From Gammaproteobacteria bacterium (GTDB taxonomy: Bacteria; Pseudomonadota; Gammaproteobacteria; JABHGC01), in assembly GCA_027077805.1 (NCBI GenBank), contig JALWTS010000031.1, forward strand, positions 1 through 64,000: a DNA stretch of 64,000 bases, read 5' to 3'. Shown in pieces: positions 34,514 to 43,513 of this stretch. Each line of letters starts with the position of its first letter. Position 1 is the stretch's first letter. The translations under genes and the position numbers were made by a program. The notes under the pieces were generated by a model. It searched no databases. It was not told where the DNA came from and saw only the letters and a list, made by a program, of their open reading frames with translations.

Positions 34514-34895
34514 TACAAATACTATGCTCTAATTCTGGTTCAACAATCGGATAAGCAAAGCTTGCCATCACTGGAAAACATTGCTTAATTCTTTGTTCAA
34601 ATTTATCAATATGTTCTTTATCATAAAATACGATTACTTTCGTGTTTTCATGTTTTTGTAATATCGCAAATAAGGTTTCTAAATGACTGGACCTATCTCG
34701 ACAATCCGATTGAAAATTAAATTCTGCAACCACAATATCAACCCTATGCTTTTTTAAATAACTGGCGGCTTTTCTTACGGGAGTAACCCTAACATTCTTG
34801 TATCCTAATTTTTGATAAAGCCTAGTAAAATCAGGGTAACCACCGAGTTCAACAATGCTTAATAAAATTTTCGTTTGATGAGAAGTATTTGTCAT
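34494..34895 (-). CDS. Pseudo-receiver-like protein, 133 aa
   Basis: The sequence has the alternating beta/alpha order of a response-regulator receiver (KILLSIVELGG, VDIVVAEFNFQ, TKVIVFYDKEHI). The position of the phosphorylated Asp is Glu (VVAEFNF), and the first-strand acidic pair is absent. It therefore probably cannot be phosphorylated. The ATG at 34895 overlaps the GNAT stop as ATGA and is preferred over an in-frame start at 35033 inside the GNAT gene. Its function is unknown. Confidence 0.65.
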   Translation of the reverse strand: MTNTSHQTKILLSIVELGGYPDFTRLYQKLGYKNVRVTPVRKAASYLKKHRVDIVVAEFNFQSDCRDRSSHLETLFAILQKHENTKVIVFYDKEHIDKFEQRIKQCFPVMASFAYPIVEPELEHSICNVNSNP

Positions 34896-35332
34896 AAGCG
34901 TTTTTGCATTTTTACATGAGGAATACAGCCATACAATGTTGATGCGGTTCCAATAATTTGATAGCCTTGTTTTAAATAAAAACCAATGGCGGATTCTCTG
35001 GCATTTAATACAATCGCTTTCACTTGAAAACATTGCTGAATTTGCTGTTCTAAATACTGCAATAATTGTTGACCAATGCCTTGATTTTGATACGCCCCTA
35101 ATACGGCCATATACCGAATTTGTGCTTGTTTTTTACTATTTTGATGCCCTCTCGCCACCGCTAAAACTGATTGTTGCGAATCGACCACCATAACATGAAT
35201 ACTGTTGGATTCCAACAAATCTTGCTCACTGCCTTTAGGCTGTTTCCAAGGCATTCTAAGCAACTGCCAACGTAAATGATAATAATTCGACCACTGCTGT
35301 TGGGTTTGTGGATGAATAATTGCCCAATTCAT
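34892..35332 (-). CDS. GNAT-family N-acetyltransferase
   Basis: This 146-residue protein has the acetyl-CoA-binding signature GAYQNQGIGQQLLQYL and the C-terminal FYLKQGYQIIGTAST typical of GNAT enzymes. The N-terminus (WSNYYHLRWQLLRMPWKQPKGSE) resembles uncharacterised gammaproteobacterial acetyltransferases. The substrate is unknown. It is 6 bp downstream of ebfC and overlaps the pseudo-receiver gene by 4 bp. Confidence 0.85.
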   Translation of the reverse strand: MNWAIIHPQTQQQWSNYYHLRWQLLRMPWKQPKGSEQDLLESNSIHVMVVDSQQSVLAVARGHQNSKKQAQIRYMAVLGAYQNQGIGQQLLQYLEQQIQQCFQVKAIVLNARESAIGFYLKQGYQIIGTASTLYGCIPHVKMQKRL

Positions 35333-35338
35333 CTCTCA

Positions 35339-35662
35339 TTAAAAAGGTAATTTTATTCCTGCAGGTAATTGAATACCACCTAACATATCCGAATATTTGG
35401 ATTGCACTTCTTTTTCGACTTTACTGACCGCATTATTGACTGCCGCAACCACCAAATCTTGTAACATTTCTTTATCTTCTTGTAATACCACCGAATCAAT
35501 ATCAATATTTACTAATTCATGTTTGCCTGTCATTAACACTTTCACCATACCCCCACCCGATTCACCCTGTACTCGCAATTCGGCTAATTCCGATTGGGCT
35601 TTTTTCATTTCTTCTTGAGCTTGTTGGGCTTGTTGCATGATATTGCCTAACATACCTTTCAT
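35339..35662 (-). CDS. ebfC: Nucleoid-associated protein YbaB/EbfC
   Basis: This 107-residue DNA-binding dimer has the family signature LAELRVQGESGGGMVKVLMTG and a helical N-terminus (NIMQQAQQAQEEMKKAQ). It follows dnaX by 19 bp, the usual dnaX-ybaB arrangement; recR, the usual third gene, is not present. Confidence 0.95.
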   Translation of the reverse strand: MKGMLGNIMQQAQQAQEEMKKAQSELAELRVQGESGGGMVKVLMTGKHELVNIDIDSVVLQEDKEMLQDLVVAAVNNAVSKVEKEVQSKYSDMLGGIQLPAGIKLPF

Positions 35663-35681
35663 TATCTCTCCTGTTTATTAT

Positions 35682-37544
35682 TTATTCTGATTCATGAGGT
35701 CGAATAGTATCCGTTAATACTATACCATCTAGTTCTTGTTCAACCTCTTGTACAAAGTGATCTTGTTTAATATCCTGTTCAGCTTGTTGCTGACGTTGTT
35801 GTTTTTGCTCAGATTCAATGGCAAATAAAGTTTTTCCTTTATCGTTAATATCCCCTACTTTCACAGATAATTTAATACTATCATTATTAAAATACTGTTT
35901 TAAACATCTTAATAAACCTTTTTGAGCACTGGAAATCTTCGCTAAAAAATAATAAGGCTGTTCTAGTATCAAATAAAACTGATTGTGCTCTAATTTATCC
36001 AACACACAATGTACTGCTAACTCTCTTATCATTGAGGTTAAGTCCATAGCAATAATTAATTCATTCCAAGTTTGCTTCAATTCAATACTATTCCCTTGAA
36101 CAACGGGTGGTAATGTATCCGTTTGATCTTGTGATGATATAACATTCTTTACGGCATCGTTTATATCTTTTTGAGCATTATCCGCATCACTACGCAGTGC
36201 TAACACATTAGCCTTTGCTAAAGTGCTGTCAGTGGTTTGGCTTGGTGCTTGATCACTTTGACTCGTTTGCTCAAGTGAAGATGTTGCAAGCATTTCGGTT
36301 GTTATTGGAGTTTGAGTTGGCTTAATTTCATCTGTTACTGGTTTTGTTTGGCTTTGCTCAATATTATTGCCAAAATTAGGATTAAGATTTACATTCCCCT
36401 TAGCACTCGATAAGGGGATATTAGAGGCGGGCTGTGGCGAACTTGCTTGTGAACTGGCTTGCAAATATGTCCGCATTTCCAGAGGATGAAATGCTAACAT
36501 TCGTAATATCATCATTTCAAATCCCGCTTTAGGATTAACCGCTAAAGGTAAATCTTGTTTGCCTTTAATAGCGATTTGATAATACAATTGTAAATCCTGC
36601 GGTGATAAACTAGACGCTAAGGCATTAATGTCTGCTTGCTGATTAGGTTGGACTAATTGAGCTAAGGCAATTTGATGTAATAAGCCTAATAATTCTTGCA
36701 ATACCGCAAAAAAATCTTGGGTATATTCGCTAATTTCATTAATTTTATCAATCACTGCCACTGTTTGGCGTTGTATCAATAATTGTAATAATTCGATGAC
36801 AGCTTGTTGTTTTACAATACCTAACATTAAGCGTACCTCTTGCGCTTTGACCTCACCTTTCCCATAAGCAATGGCTTGATCCAATAAACTTAAAGCATCA
36901 CGCATACTACCTTGTGCGGATTGGGCTAAACAGTCTAAGCCTGCTTCTTCAAATCCAATCTGTTCCGCCCGCAAAATATGCACTAATTGTTGTTTAATTT
37001 GGGTCTCAGATAAATGTTTGAGATAAAACTGTAAACAACGAGATAATATGGTAGCAGGTAATTTATCAGGATCAGTGGTTGCCAATAAAAATTTTACATG
37101 AGGGGGTGGTTCTTCTAAAGTTTTTAATAAGGCATTAAAACTATGTTTAGAAAACATATGCACTTCATCAATTAAATAAACTTTGTAATCCCCTTGCGTT
37201 GGGGCATATTGTACATTATCCAGTAGTTCTCTAGTTTCGTCCACTTTCGTGCGAGAAGCGGCATCCACTTCAATTAAATCCACAAATCTGCCTTGATCAA
37301 TGGCAGTACATACCTCACATTGTCCACAAGGATCAGCCGTTTGGCGTTGATGACAATTTAATGATTTGGCAAAAATACGGGCAATGGTCGTTTTACCAAC
37401 CCCACGCGTTCCCGTAAATAAATAGGCATGATGTAATTGTTGATTAGCTAAAGCATTACTCAGCACTCGAACCGTAGTTTCTTGTCCAACCAACTGAGAA
37501 AAAGTTTTAGGTCGCCATTTTCTTGCTAAGACTTGATATGACAT
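35682..37544 (-). CDS. dnaX: DNA polymerase III subunits gamma and tau
   Basis: The clamp-loader ATPase has the Walker A GTRGVGKTT, zinc-binding cysteines (CHQRQTADPCGQCEVC), DEVH Walker B and the sensor region. A long Gln/Ser/Thr-rich linker (residues about 365-495) and a C-terminal tau domain that contacts the polymerase follow. MSYQVLARKWRP at 37544 is the canonical start; an in-frame ATG at 37580 falls at the 4.5S RNA gene boundary. I saw no A-AAA-AAG slippery heptamer at the gamma boundary. The length of 620 is close to full-length tau. Confidence 0.96.
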   Translation of the reverse strand: MSYQVLARKWRPKTFSQLVGQETTVRVLSNALANQQLHHAYLFTGTRGVGKTTIARIFAKSLNCHQRQTADPCGQCEVCTAIDQGRFVDLIEVDAASRTKVDETRELLDNVQYAPTQGDYKVYLIDEVHMFSKHSFNALLKTLEEPPPHVKFLLATTDPDKLPATILSRCLQFYLKHLSETQIKQQLVHILRAEQIGFEEAGLDCLAQSAQGSMRDALSLLDQAIAYGKGEVKAQEVRLMLGIVKQQAVIELLQLLIQRQTVAVIDKINEISEYTQDFFAVLQELLGLLHQIALAQLVQPNQQADINALASSLSPQDLQLYYQIAIKGKQDLPLAVNPKAGFEMMILRMLAFHPLEMRTYLQASSQASSPQPASNIPLSSAKGNVNLNPNFGNNIEQSQTKPVTDEIKPTQTPITTEMLATSSLEQTSQSDQAPSQTTDSTLAKANVLALRSDADNAQKDINDAVKNVISSQDQTDTLPPVVQGNSIELKQTWNELIIAMDLTSMIRELAVHCVLDKLEHNQFYLILEQPYYFLAKISSAQKGLLRCLKQYFNNDSIKLSVKVGDINDKGKTLFAIESEQKQQRQQQAEQDIKQDHFVQEVEQELDGIVLTDTIRPHESE

Positions 37545-37579
37545 GATAAGTAAAGAACAATTGCGATTGAGAGTGGCCA

Positions 37580-37681
37580 CTTATACCAGCAACATCTCGG
37601 CACCCAAGTCAACTGCTGCCGCTGCTTCCTTCCGGACCTGACGGGGTTCACAATCTATTGTTGCGAGAGAACCAGTATAAG
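37580..37681 (-). ncRNA. ffs: 4.5S signal recognition particle RNA (bacterial small SRP RNA)
   Basis: On the minus strand the RNA contains the conserved Ffh-binding domain: GTCAGGTCCGGAAGGAAGCA with the GGAA tetraloop and symmetric internal loops. TGGTTCTCTCGCAAC lies near the 5' end and GCCGAGATGTTGCTGG near the 3' end. Terminal CTTATAC/GTATAAG pairing closes a hairpin of about 102 nt, the usual small SRP RNA size. It lies directly upstream of dnaX, a common location. The exact ends are estimated from the terminal pairing. Confidence 0.93.
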
Positions 37682-37707
37682 CAACCATAGTTAAAATCAA
37701 AGTGAGA

Positions 37708-37735
37708 GTATAGCAAATTTCGCTAGATTTTGAAA
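37708..37735 (-). promoter_or_regulatory. Candidate promoter of the 4.5S RNA gene
   Basis: Read on the minus strand, TATACT (37713-37708, five of six consensus) lies 16 bp after TTTCAA (37735-37730, weak). Transcription would begin about 20 bp before the mature 5' end, which leaves room for RNase P processing. Confidence 0.4.
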
Positions 37736-37849
37736 TAATTTATTTTTTATATGATTTTTGTAAGCACATCATGGCGACAATATGGAAACTCTTATGGCGT
37801 GCAGACTGTTCAACTGCCGTCGCCTTTGGACATCGGTTAAGGTAAGTTG

Positions 37850-38260
37850 TTATAAATTCCTTATTAGTTCAATCATATTCCAAACAATTTGTCCATATCC
37901 TTGATTAATATATAATCCTATCTGTGCCACTAATGAGTAAGCTATCGCAAATTGTGCTAAGGCATAAACGGCAATGGTGAATTGACTGATGCTAATCACA
38001 CCGATACCAAACTGGGAAATATTGATGATACCAATACCAAATTGCCCAATAGCAATTATCCCTTTCGCAGGGACTGGCATCCTATTAGGACGATATTTGA
38101 ATGAAATATGAACTAACGGTAATCCCATAATGATTGTTTTGCTTTTATATTCAAATCCCCAACCATCCCACTTTTCTTTGGCAGGATATGGGGCACCACA
38201 ATTTGGGCAAGCTAAGGCTTGTTCACTCACTTTATGTTGACACTCTCGACACTTTTTCAT
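37850..38260 (-). CDS. Zinc-ribbon protein with repeated Gly/Ile-rich hydrophobic motifs
   Basis: An N-terminal zinc ribbon (CRECQHKVSEQALACPNCG) is followed by GFEYKSKTIIMGLPLVHISF and then a run of short repeats of the type GIGIINISQFGIGVISISQF, ending in a hydrophobic segment. The repeat region could be a beta-solenoid or membrane-associated. The ATG at 38260 puts the zinc ribbon at the start; an earlier in-frame start at 38326 is possible. The function is unknown. The gene is not tied to an obvious operon. Confidence 0.75.
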   Translation of the reverse strand: MKKCRECQHKVSEQALACPNCGAPYPAKEKWDGWGFEYKSKTIIMGLPLVHISFKYRPNRMPVPAKGIIAIGQFGIGIINISQFGIGVISISQFTIAVYALAQFAIAYSLVAQIGLYINQGYGQIVWNMIELIRNL

Positions 38261-38429
38261 ACGTTTTCCCGTTTCATTCCTTTCATTTCCAGACAACATG
38301 ACATAATCGAATCCAATAGAATCCATTTGAAATCTTATTTAAGTCATTAAAATTGCCAAAAACTTTATTAAATACAGTATTTAATTTTAGCATTTTTTGA
38401 TAAAAATCTTTATCGCAAAAAACTACCCA

Positions 38430-39401
38430 TTAAAAAAACTTAGTTAAATCCATCCCCGAATACAAACCAGCGACTTCCTCCGCATACCCATTAAATAGTA
38501 AGGTTTTACGCTTAGACGCATACCAAGGATCACCAATACGGCGTTCTTTCGCTTGACGCCAGCGAGGATGATCGACTTTGGGATTGACATTGGCATAAAA
38601 ACCATATTCATTTGGAGCGGAAGCGTTCCATGTGGTCTTAGGTTGTCGTTCGGTAAATCGGATTTTGACAATGCCTTTAATATTTTTAAAACCGTATTTC
38701 CACGGTACCATTAAGCGTAAAGGTGCACCATTTTGATTAGGCAACCATTCACCATACATGCCAACCACCATGAGTGATAAGGGATGCATGGCTTCGTCTA
38801 TGCGTAAACCTTCGACATATGGCCAATCTAATACGGCACGTTTTTGCCCTGGCATTTGTTTGGGATCATATAAGGTGGTAAATTCCACATATTTCGCTTT
38901 GGACGTTGGTTGATAGCGTCTTAACAGTGCCGCTAAGGAAAATCCTACCCACGGAATGACCATTGACCATGCTTCCACACAACGAAAACGATATACCCTC
39001 TCTTCCAATACTTGATAAGATAAAATATCCTCTAAATCAAAAGTGCCTGTGATTTCTGCCTCACCTTCGACCGTAACAGACCAAGGACTGGGTTTGAAAT
39101 TTTGAGAATTTGCTTTGGGGTCGTCTTTGCCTAAACCAAATTCATAATAATTATTATAACTGGTGGCATCCTCATAAGATGTCCATTCTTGCTTGGCAAC
39201 TTGCCATTCACTGGCTTGTACTTTAGCCATTTTAGCTCGACTCGTTCTTGAAGCAAATGCTGTCGCCATAAAAGACGTTGCCGTAAGCGTAGATAAACTA
39301 TAAGCTGAGTATTTTAAAAATTTACGGCGTTGTTGGTAAATTTTTTTATCAGTAATCTCACTGCTTGCAATAGGGTTTTTTGTTTTTAATTGAATCAACA
39401 T
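38430..39401 (-). CDS. msrP: Protein-methionine-sulfoxide reductase catalytic subunit (YedY/MsrP)
   Basis: This 323-residue periplasmic molybdopterin enzyme has a twin-arginine signal ([13 protein letters not shown], arginines 25-26), the Mo-ligand cysteine in [15 protein letters not shown] and the family blocks [18 protein letters not shown] and [21 protein letters not shown]. It repairs oxidised methionines in periplasmic proteins. The heme membrane partner MsrQ (YedZ) is not adjacent, so it is either encoded elsewhere or replaced. Confidence 0.95.
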   Translation of the reverse strand: MLIQLKTKNPIASSEITDKKIYQQRRKFLKYSAYSLSTLTATSFMATAFASRTSRAKMAKVQASEWQVAKQEWTSYEDATSYNNYYEFGLGKDDPKANSQNFKPSPWSVTVEGEAEITGTFDLEDILSYQVLEERVYRFRCVEAWSMVIPWVGFSLAALLRRYQPTSKAKYVEFTTLYDPKQMPGQKRAVLDWPYVEGLRIDEAMHPLSLMVVGMYGEWLPNQNGAPLRLMVPWKYGFKNIKGIVKIRFTERQPKTTWNASAPNEYGFYANVNPKVDHPRWRQAKERRIGDPWYASKRKTLLFNGYAEEVAGLYSGMDLTKFF

Positions 39402-39430
39402 AAGAAACCTTTACTTTATTTTGTGTTACT

Positions 39431-39940
39431 TTAAGAAATATTTAACTGCTTTGCTAATACAAGTGCATCCTCTCGCCCATGTTTGGCGGGATAATAATTT
39501 GGACGCACTCCAAGCTCACAAAATTCCATTTTTTTATACAAGTTAATCGCAATTTTATTGGAAACTCGCACTTCTAAAAAAATCACTTCGGCTTGTTGAC
39601 GCACAGCAACTGTTAATAAAAACTGTAGTAATTGTCGCCCTAACCCTTGGCCTTGCTTTGTCGGTTCCACACATAAATTAAGAATATGAGCCTCACCAAC
39701 CGCAACAGATAATACCCCATAACATTGAATGTTATGTTGATATTCACTAACATAACATTGGTAGTTTGCCCGTAAACAATCCTCAAAGTTACCTCGACTC
39801 CAAGCAAATTCACATACTTGGCGTTCGATTTTTAAGACATTATCAATATCTTCAAATCGCATGAGTCGAAACTTCGTCGATAATTCATCAACAACATTCT
39901 TTAACTGAGTTGTCTTTGCACGAATTGCCAATCCTTCCAT
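39431..39940 (-). CDS. rimI: Ribosomal protein S18-alanine N-acetyltransferase
   Basis: This GNAT enzyme has the acetyl-CoA loop QGQGLGRQLLQFLL, RimI-typical VCEFAWSRGNFEDCL and HILNLCVEP, and the C-terminal YYPAKHGREDALVLAK. It acetylates the N-terminus of ribosomal protein S18. The ATG at 39940 overlaps the uracil-DNA glycosylase gene by 40 bp. A shorter start near MRFEDIDN (39862) would give a more usual length, so the true start is uncertain. Confidence 0.9.
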   Translation of the reverse strand: MEGLAIRAKTTQLKNVVDELSTKFRLMRFEDIDNVLKIERQVCEFAWSRGNFEDCLRANYQCYVSEYQHNIQCYGVLSVAVGEAHILNLCVEPTKQGQGLGRQLLQFLLTVAVRQQAEVIFLEVRVSNKIAINLYKKMEFCELGVRPNYYPAKHGREDALVLAKQLNIS

Positions 39941-40758
39941 GCTTCTTTTTTCATCAGTGGTTGTCGTAATAAATAAGCAGGGTGGTAAGTAACAATGACA
40001 GGAATATTTTTATCAGGTAATTGATATACTTTGCCACGCAATCGCCCAATGCTTTGTTTCGTCTGTAACAATACTCGAGCTGCGACTCGCCCGACTGCTA
40101 CAATAATTTTAGGCTGAATCCAATCAATTTGCTGAGTTAAATAATGATAACATTGCTCGATTTCATCGATAAATGGGTCTCGATTGTTAGGTGGGCGACA
40201 TTTGACAATATTGGCAATATACACTTGTTCACGTTGCCAACCTAAGGATTGAATCATTAAGGTAAGCAACTGTCCCGATTTCCCCACAAAAGGCAAACCT
40301 TGTTGATCCTCTTGTTCGCCAGGTGCTTCACCGATTAATAAACAATCGGCTTGTGGATGACCAACGCCAAATACGACTTGGGTGCGAGTTTTGGCTAACT
40401 GACATTGCTGACAATGACGAACCTTGCGTTGAAATTGTTGCCAATCCTTAGTTTGGGCAATATCCGCATTGTTTTTATTGGCTTTATCTTGTTGCTCTAA
40501 TTCATCCGTATCATCCCTATCACTTGTGTTGTCAGAAACAAATGTATCCGTTTGCTTACCTTGCTCACTATATTGCCATACTTGAATACCCATTAATGCC
40601 AAATGTGAATAACTTAGTGCGAGTGCTTGGCTTGCTGTTGGAATGACCGTTGTCGATACTGTTACTGTTTTGGGTAATGCCGTGCTTATTGTTGCGGATG
40701 AATTTGCTAACCAAATATCAATTCCCATCTGTGCAAAATAAGCAAAGCAATTCACCAC
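39901..40758 (-). CDS. Type 4 uracil-DNA glycosylase (iron-sulfur)
   Basis: The C-terminal 180 residues form a family 4 UDG with four cluster cysteines (HCQQC, KCRPPNNRDPF and EQCYHYL), the catalytic GEAPGEQEDQQGLPF and the HPAYLLR loop. It removes uracil from DNA. The N-terminal about 110 residues form a low-complexity region with two copies of a LxxMGIxxW motif (YFAQMGIDIW and HLALMGIQVW). The start is GTG at 40758, overlapping the leuA stop by one base (TAGTG). Confidence 0.92.
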   Translation of the reverse strand: MVNCFAYFAQMGIDIWLANSSATISTALPKTVTVSTTVIPTASQALALSYSHLALMGIQVWQYSEQGKQTDTFVSDNTSDRDDTDELEQQDKANKNNADIAQTKDWQQFQRKVRHCQQCQLAKTRTQVVFGVGHPQADCLLIGEAPGEQEDQQGLPFVGKSGQLLTLMIQSLGWQREQVYIANIVKCRPPNNRDPFIDEIEQCYHYLTQQIDWIQPKIIVAVGRVAARVLLQTKQSIGRLRGKVYQLPDKNIPVIVTYHPAYLLRQPLMKKEAWKDWQFVQRQLS

Positions 40759-42311
40759 TACACATCCCCAATTTGAGGATGCGCTTTTTCTTCAGGGAAT
40801 GCCATTTTGTTAATGGCATTAATATAAGAACGTGCTGAGGCAATCACAATATCCGTATCAGTCCCATGCCCATTGACAATTCTATCCCCTTGTCCCAAAC
40901 GCACAATTACTTCACCTTGAGCATCCGTGCCTGAGGTAATATTATTCACAGAGTATAATAATAATTGGGTTTGACTATGCACAATTAACTCAATGGCTTT
41001 AAAGGTCGCATCCACAGGGCCACTGCCTTTGGCTAAGGCGGATTGTTCCCCCACACCTTGTACCGATAAAATCACTTCGGCCACAGGCGTTTCACCTGTT
41101 TCAGAACAAACTTTTAAAGAAATAAGTTTGACGGTTTCATGATAATCTTCGGTGCGAGCTTCGGTAATTAACGCTTGTAAATCTTCGTCATAAATTTCAT
41201 GCTTTTTATCGGCTAAATCTTTAAAAGCAAAAAAAGCCTTGTTCAATTCCGCTTCCGTTGAAAATTGAAACCCTAAGTCCTGCAAATGGCTTTTAAAGGC
41301 ATTACGTCCAGAATGTTTGCCTAATACCATACGATTAGCCGTCCAACCCACCTCTTGTGCTCGCATAATTTCATAGGTTTCTCGATTTTTTAAAATCCCA
41401 TCTTGATGAATCCCCGATTCATGCGCAAAGGCATTCGCACCCACAATGGCTTTATTAGGCTGTACGGGAAAACCAGTAATATTAGACACTAAACGAGAAC
41501 ACGGCACAATTTGCGTGCTATCAACACCTGTTCGACAATTAAACAAATCTTGTCGGGTTTTCACCGCCATAACGATTTCTTCTAAAGCAGCATTCCCTGC
41601 CCGCTCGCCTAAACCATTAATAGTACATTCCACTTGTCTTGCCCCTTGTTGCACTGCAGATAAGGAATTTGCAACGGCCAAACCCAAATCATTATGGCAA
41701 TGAACTGAAAACACCGCTTGATCCGAATTAGGTATTGTTGCAATTAAGCGAGCCATTAAATCACCAAACTGCTCAGGCAAATTATAACCAACCGTATCAG
41801 GAATGTTCACAGTTTTAGCCCCTGCCTTAATCACAGCCTCTAAAACTCGACACAAAAATTCAAATTCAGAACGTCCGGCATCTTCAGGTGAAAATTCGAT
41901 ATTATCCGTATAACGTTTGGCACGTTTAACGGCTACTACGGCTTGTTCTAATACTTGTTCTGGTTGCATACGCAATTTCATTTTCATATGAATGGGAGAC
42001 GTTGCAATAAAGGTATGAATTCTAGCACTTACGGCGGGTTTCAATGCTTCGCCTGCCCGATCAATATCTGTATCTAAGGCTCTGGCTAAACCACAAACCG
42101 TACTGTCTTTAACCGCTTCCGCAACCGCATAAACAGCATCAAAATCACCTCGACTCGCAATAGGAAACCCTGCCTCAATCACATCTACCTGCATTTTTTC
42201 TAATGCTTTTGCAATCCTAACTTTTTCCTCACGACTCATGGAAGCACCAGGACTTTGCTCACCATCTCTCAAAGTTGTATCAAAAATAATCAATCGTTCT
42301 TGCTTAGTCAT
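40758..42311 (-). CDS. leuA: 2-isopropylmalate synthase
   Basis: This enzyme performs the first committed step of leucine synthesis, condensing 2-oxoisovalerate with acetyl-CoA. The TIM-barrel catalytic part has [32 protein letters not shown] and [13 protein letters not shown]. The C-terminal LeuA dimer domain gives leucine feedback control. The length of 517 is normal. It is separated from leuCDB (59-62 kb) and overlaps UDG by one base. Confidence 0.97.
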   Translation of the reverse strand: MTKQERLIIFDTTLRDGEQSPGASMSREEKVRIAKALEKMQVDVIEAGFPIASRGDFDAVYAVAEAVKDSTVCGLARALDTDIDRAGEALKPAVSARIHTFIATSPIHMKMKLRMQPEQVLEQAVVAVKRAKRYTDNIEFSPEDAGRSEFEFLCRVLEAVIKAGAKTVNIPDTVGYNLPEQFGDLMARLIATIPNSDQAVFSVHCHNDLGLAVANSLSAVQQGARQVECTINGLGERAGNAALEEIVMAVKTRQDLFNCRTGVDSTQIVPCSRLVSNITGFPVQPNKAIVGANAFAHESGIHQDGILKNRETYEIMRAQEVGWTANRMVLGKHSGRNAFKSHLQDLGFQFSTEAELNKAFFAFKDLADKKHEIYDEDLQALITEARTEDYHETVKLISLKVCSETGETPVAEVILSVQGVGEQSALAKGSGPVDATFKAIELIVHSQTQLLLYSVNNITSGTDAQGEVIVRLGQGDRIVNGHGTDTDIVIASARSYINAINKMAFPEEKAHPQIGDV

Positions 42312-42368
42312 TCTTAAAATACCCCAAACCTGCTAAAATTTATCGCCAAATCCATTTAATTTTATAGT

Positions 42369-42395
42369 AAAATGGGCGAGAAACGAACCCATTTT
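42369..42395. promoter_or_regulatory. Inverted repeat in the leuA/FHA-gene divergent region
   Basis: AAAATGGG (42369-42376) and CCCATTTT (42388-42395) form a perfect 8-bp stem around 11 bases. It lies 58 bp upstream of the leuA start and 32 bp upstream of the FHA gene start. It could be an operator or a leader hairpin; no T-run supports termination. Confidence 0.4.
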
Positions 42396-42426
42396 CTCAC
42401 CACAATAATTAAAAAGGTTAATATTT

Positions 42427-43500
42427 ATGGCATGGTTAAATAATCTCGTACTCCAAATTGGTCCTACCATTGTGGTTGGAGTATTATCACTTATTATTAT
42501 TATACTGGTTTTTATCATCTTTTTTCTAGTCTATCAAAAACAACAACAACAACTTTTGCTTGAACATGCCCGACAAGAACTTGCACAAAAAAGTGATAAC
42601 TACCAGCATTTGGCTCAAAGCAACCAGACTGAAATCAATCGTTTGCATGAAGAATTAAGGGCTGCTAAAAAACAGCAATATATTCGAGATTTCCAAAAAC
42701 AAACCAAATATTTATTAGTCGCACGTTCTAGTATTGAACTGATGGATAACACCTTATTTTATGGCTTAGTCAAAAACAAAGCACAACAATTAATTCCATT
42801 CATTAGCCAACGTCATTTAGATCATTTAGCCGTCAATCAATATTTTCATTTAGACAACGATGAATTAATCACCGCTAATACAGATGACACCACTATTGCA
42901 CCTAACTTTGCCAACATTGTTAATGAAATAATAGCCTCCGATGATGATGACGATGATGAAAGTGAAAAAACTCGTATGGCAGGTATTGGTATTTACACTG
43001 AAAGCTCAGGCGATTTTTACAAAGGTTTACCTTACCTTAAAGTAGTCGAAGGCAATAATAAAGGTGAACAATATTACCTTACTTTTGCAAGCACTAGCCT
43101 AGGTCGAGATAAAAGCAATCCCATTCATTTGCGAGATAATAAAGCCTCTCGCACCCATGCCATTTTGGATTACAAAAATCATCAATTCATGTTGAAAGAT
43201 AATGGCAGTTCTAATGGGACTTATCACAATGATAAGCAAATAAAACAAACCTATATTGACTTTGGTGATATTATTCGTATTGGCAATACGAAACTTTTAT
43301 TTACCTGCCAAGGCTATGAATTGCGAGATAGTTCGCCTGATCAAGCCATTGATGCCTTTGCGGATTGTTTACAAAAAGAACCCAATTTCCTTAATGCCTT
43401 AAAAAATTTGGCCTTCTTAATGGAAAAAGATATTAGTCGTCAAAAAGAAGCGGATCATATCTGGAAAAAAATCAGTCAACTTGAACAATCAAAATCCTAA
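42427..43500 (+). CDS. Membrane-anchored FHA-domain protein
   Basis: A transmembrane helix (residues 12-36) is followed by a coiled coil (38-85), a middle region, a seven-acidic stretch (SDDDDDDESE, 171-180), an FHA phosphothreonine-binding domain (204-295: SLGRDKSNPIHL, SRTHAIL, GSSNGTYHN) and a TPR-like C-terminus. Thr182 directly after the acidic stretch (EKTRMAG) could be a kinase target that binds the protein's own FHA domain, as in GarA-type proteins; that is inference. It leads a four-gene set with ExbD-like, ExbB-like and receiver-kinase genes. Confidence 0.88.
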   Translation: MAWLNNLVLQIGPTIVVGVLSLIIIILVFIIFFLVYQKQQQQLLLEHARQELAQKSDNYQHLAQSNQTEINRLHEELRAAKKQQYIRDFQKQTKYLLVARSSIELMDNTLFYGLVKNKAQQLIPFISQRHLDHLAVNQYFHLDNDELITANTDDTTIAPNFANIVNEIIASDDDDDDESEKTRMAGIGIYTESSGDFYKGLPYLKVVEGNNKGEQYYLTFASTSLGRDKSNPIHLRDNKASRTHAILDYKNHQFMLKDNGSSNGTYHNDKQIKQTYIDFGDIIRIGNTKLLFTCQGYELRDSSPDQAIDAFADCLQKEPNFLNALKNLAFLMEKDISRQKEADHIWKKISQLEQSKS

Positions 43501-43513
43501 GGAATTTTACTTA

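Noticed and set aside
35682-37544. Programmed frameshift for the gamma form of DnaX
   Set aside because: I could not find an A-AAA-AAG slippery heptamer followed by a stem-loop at the expected place.
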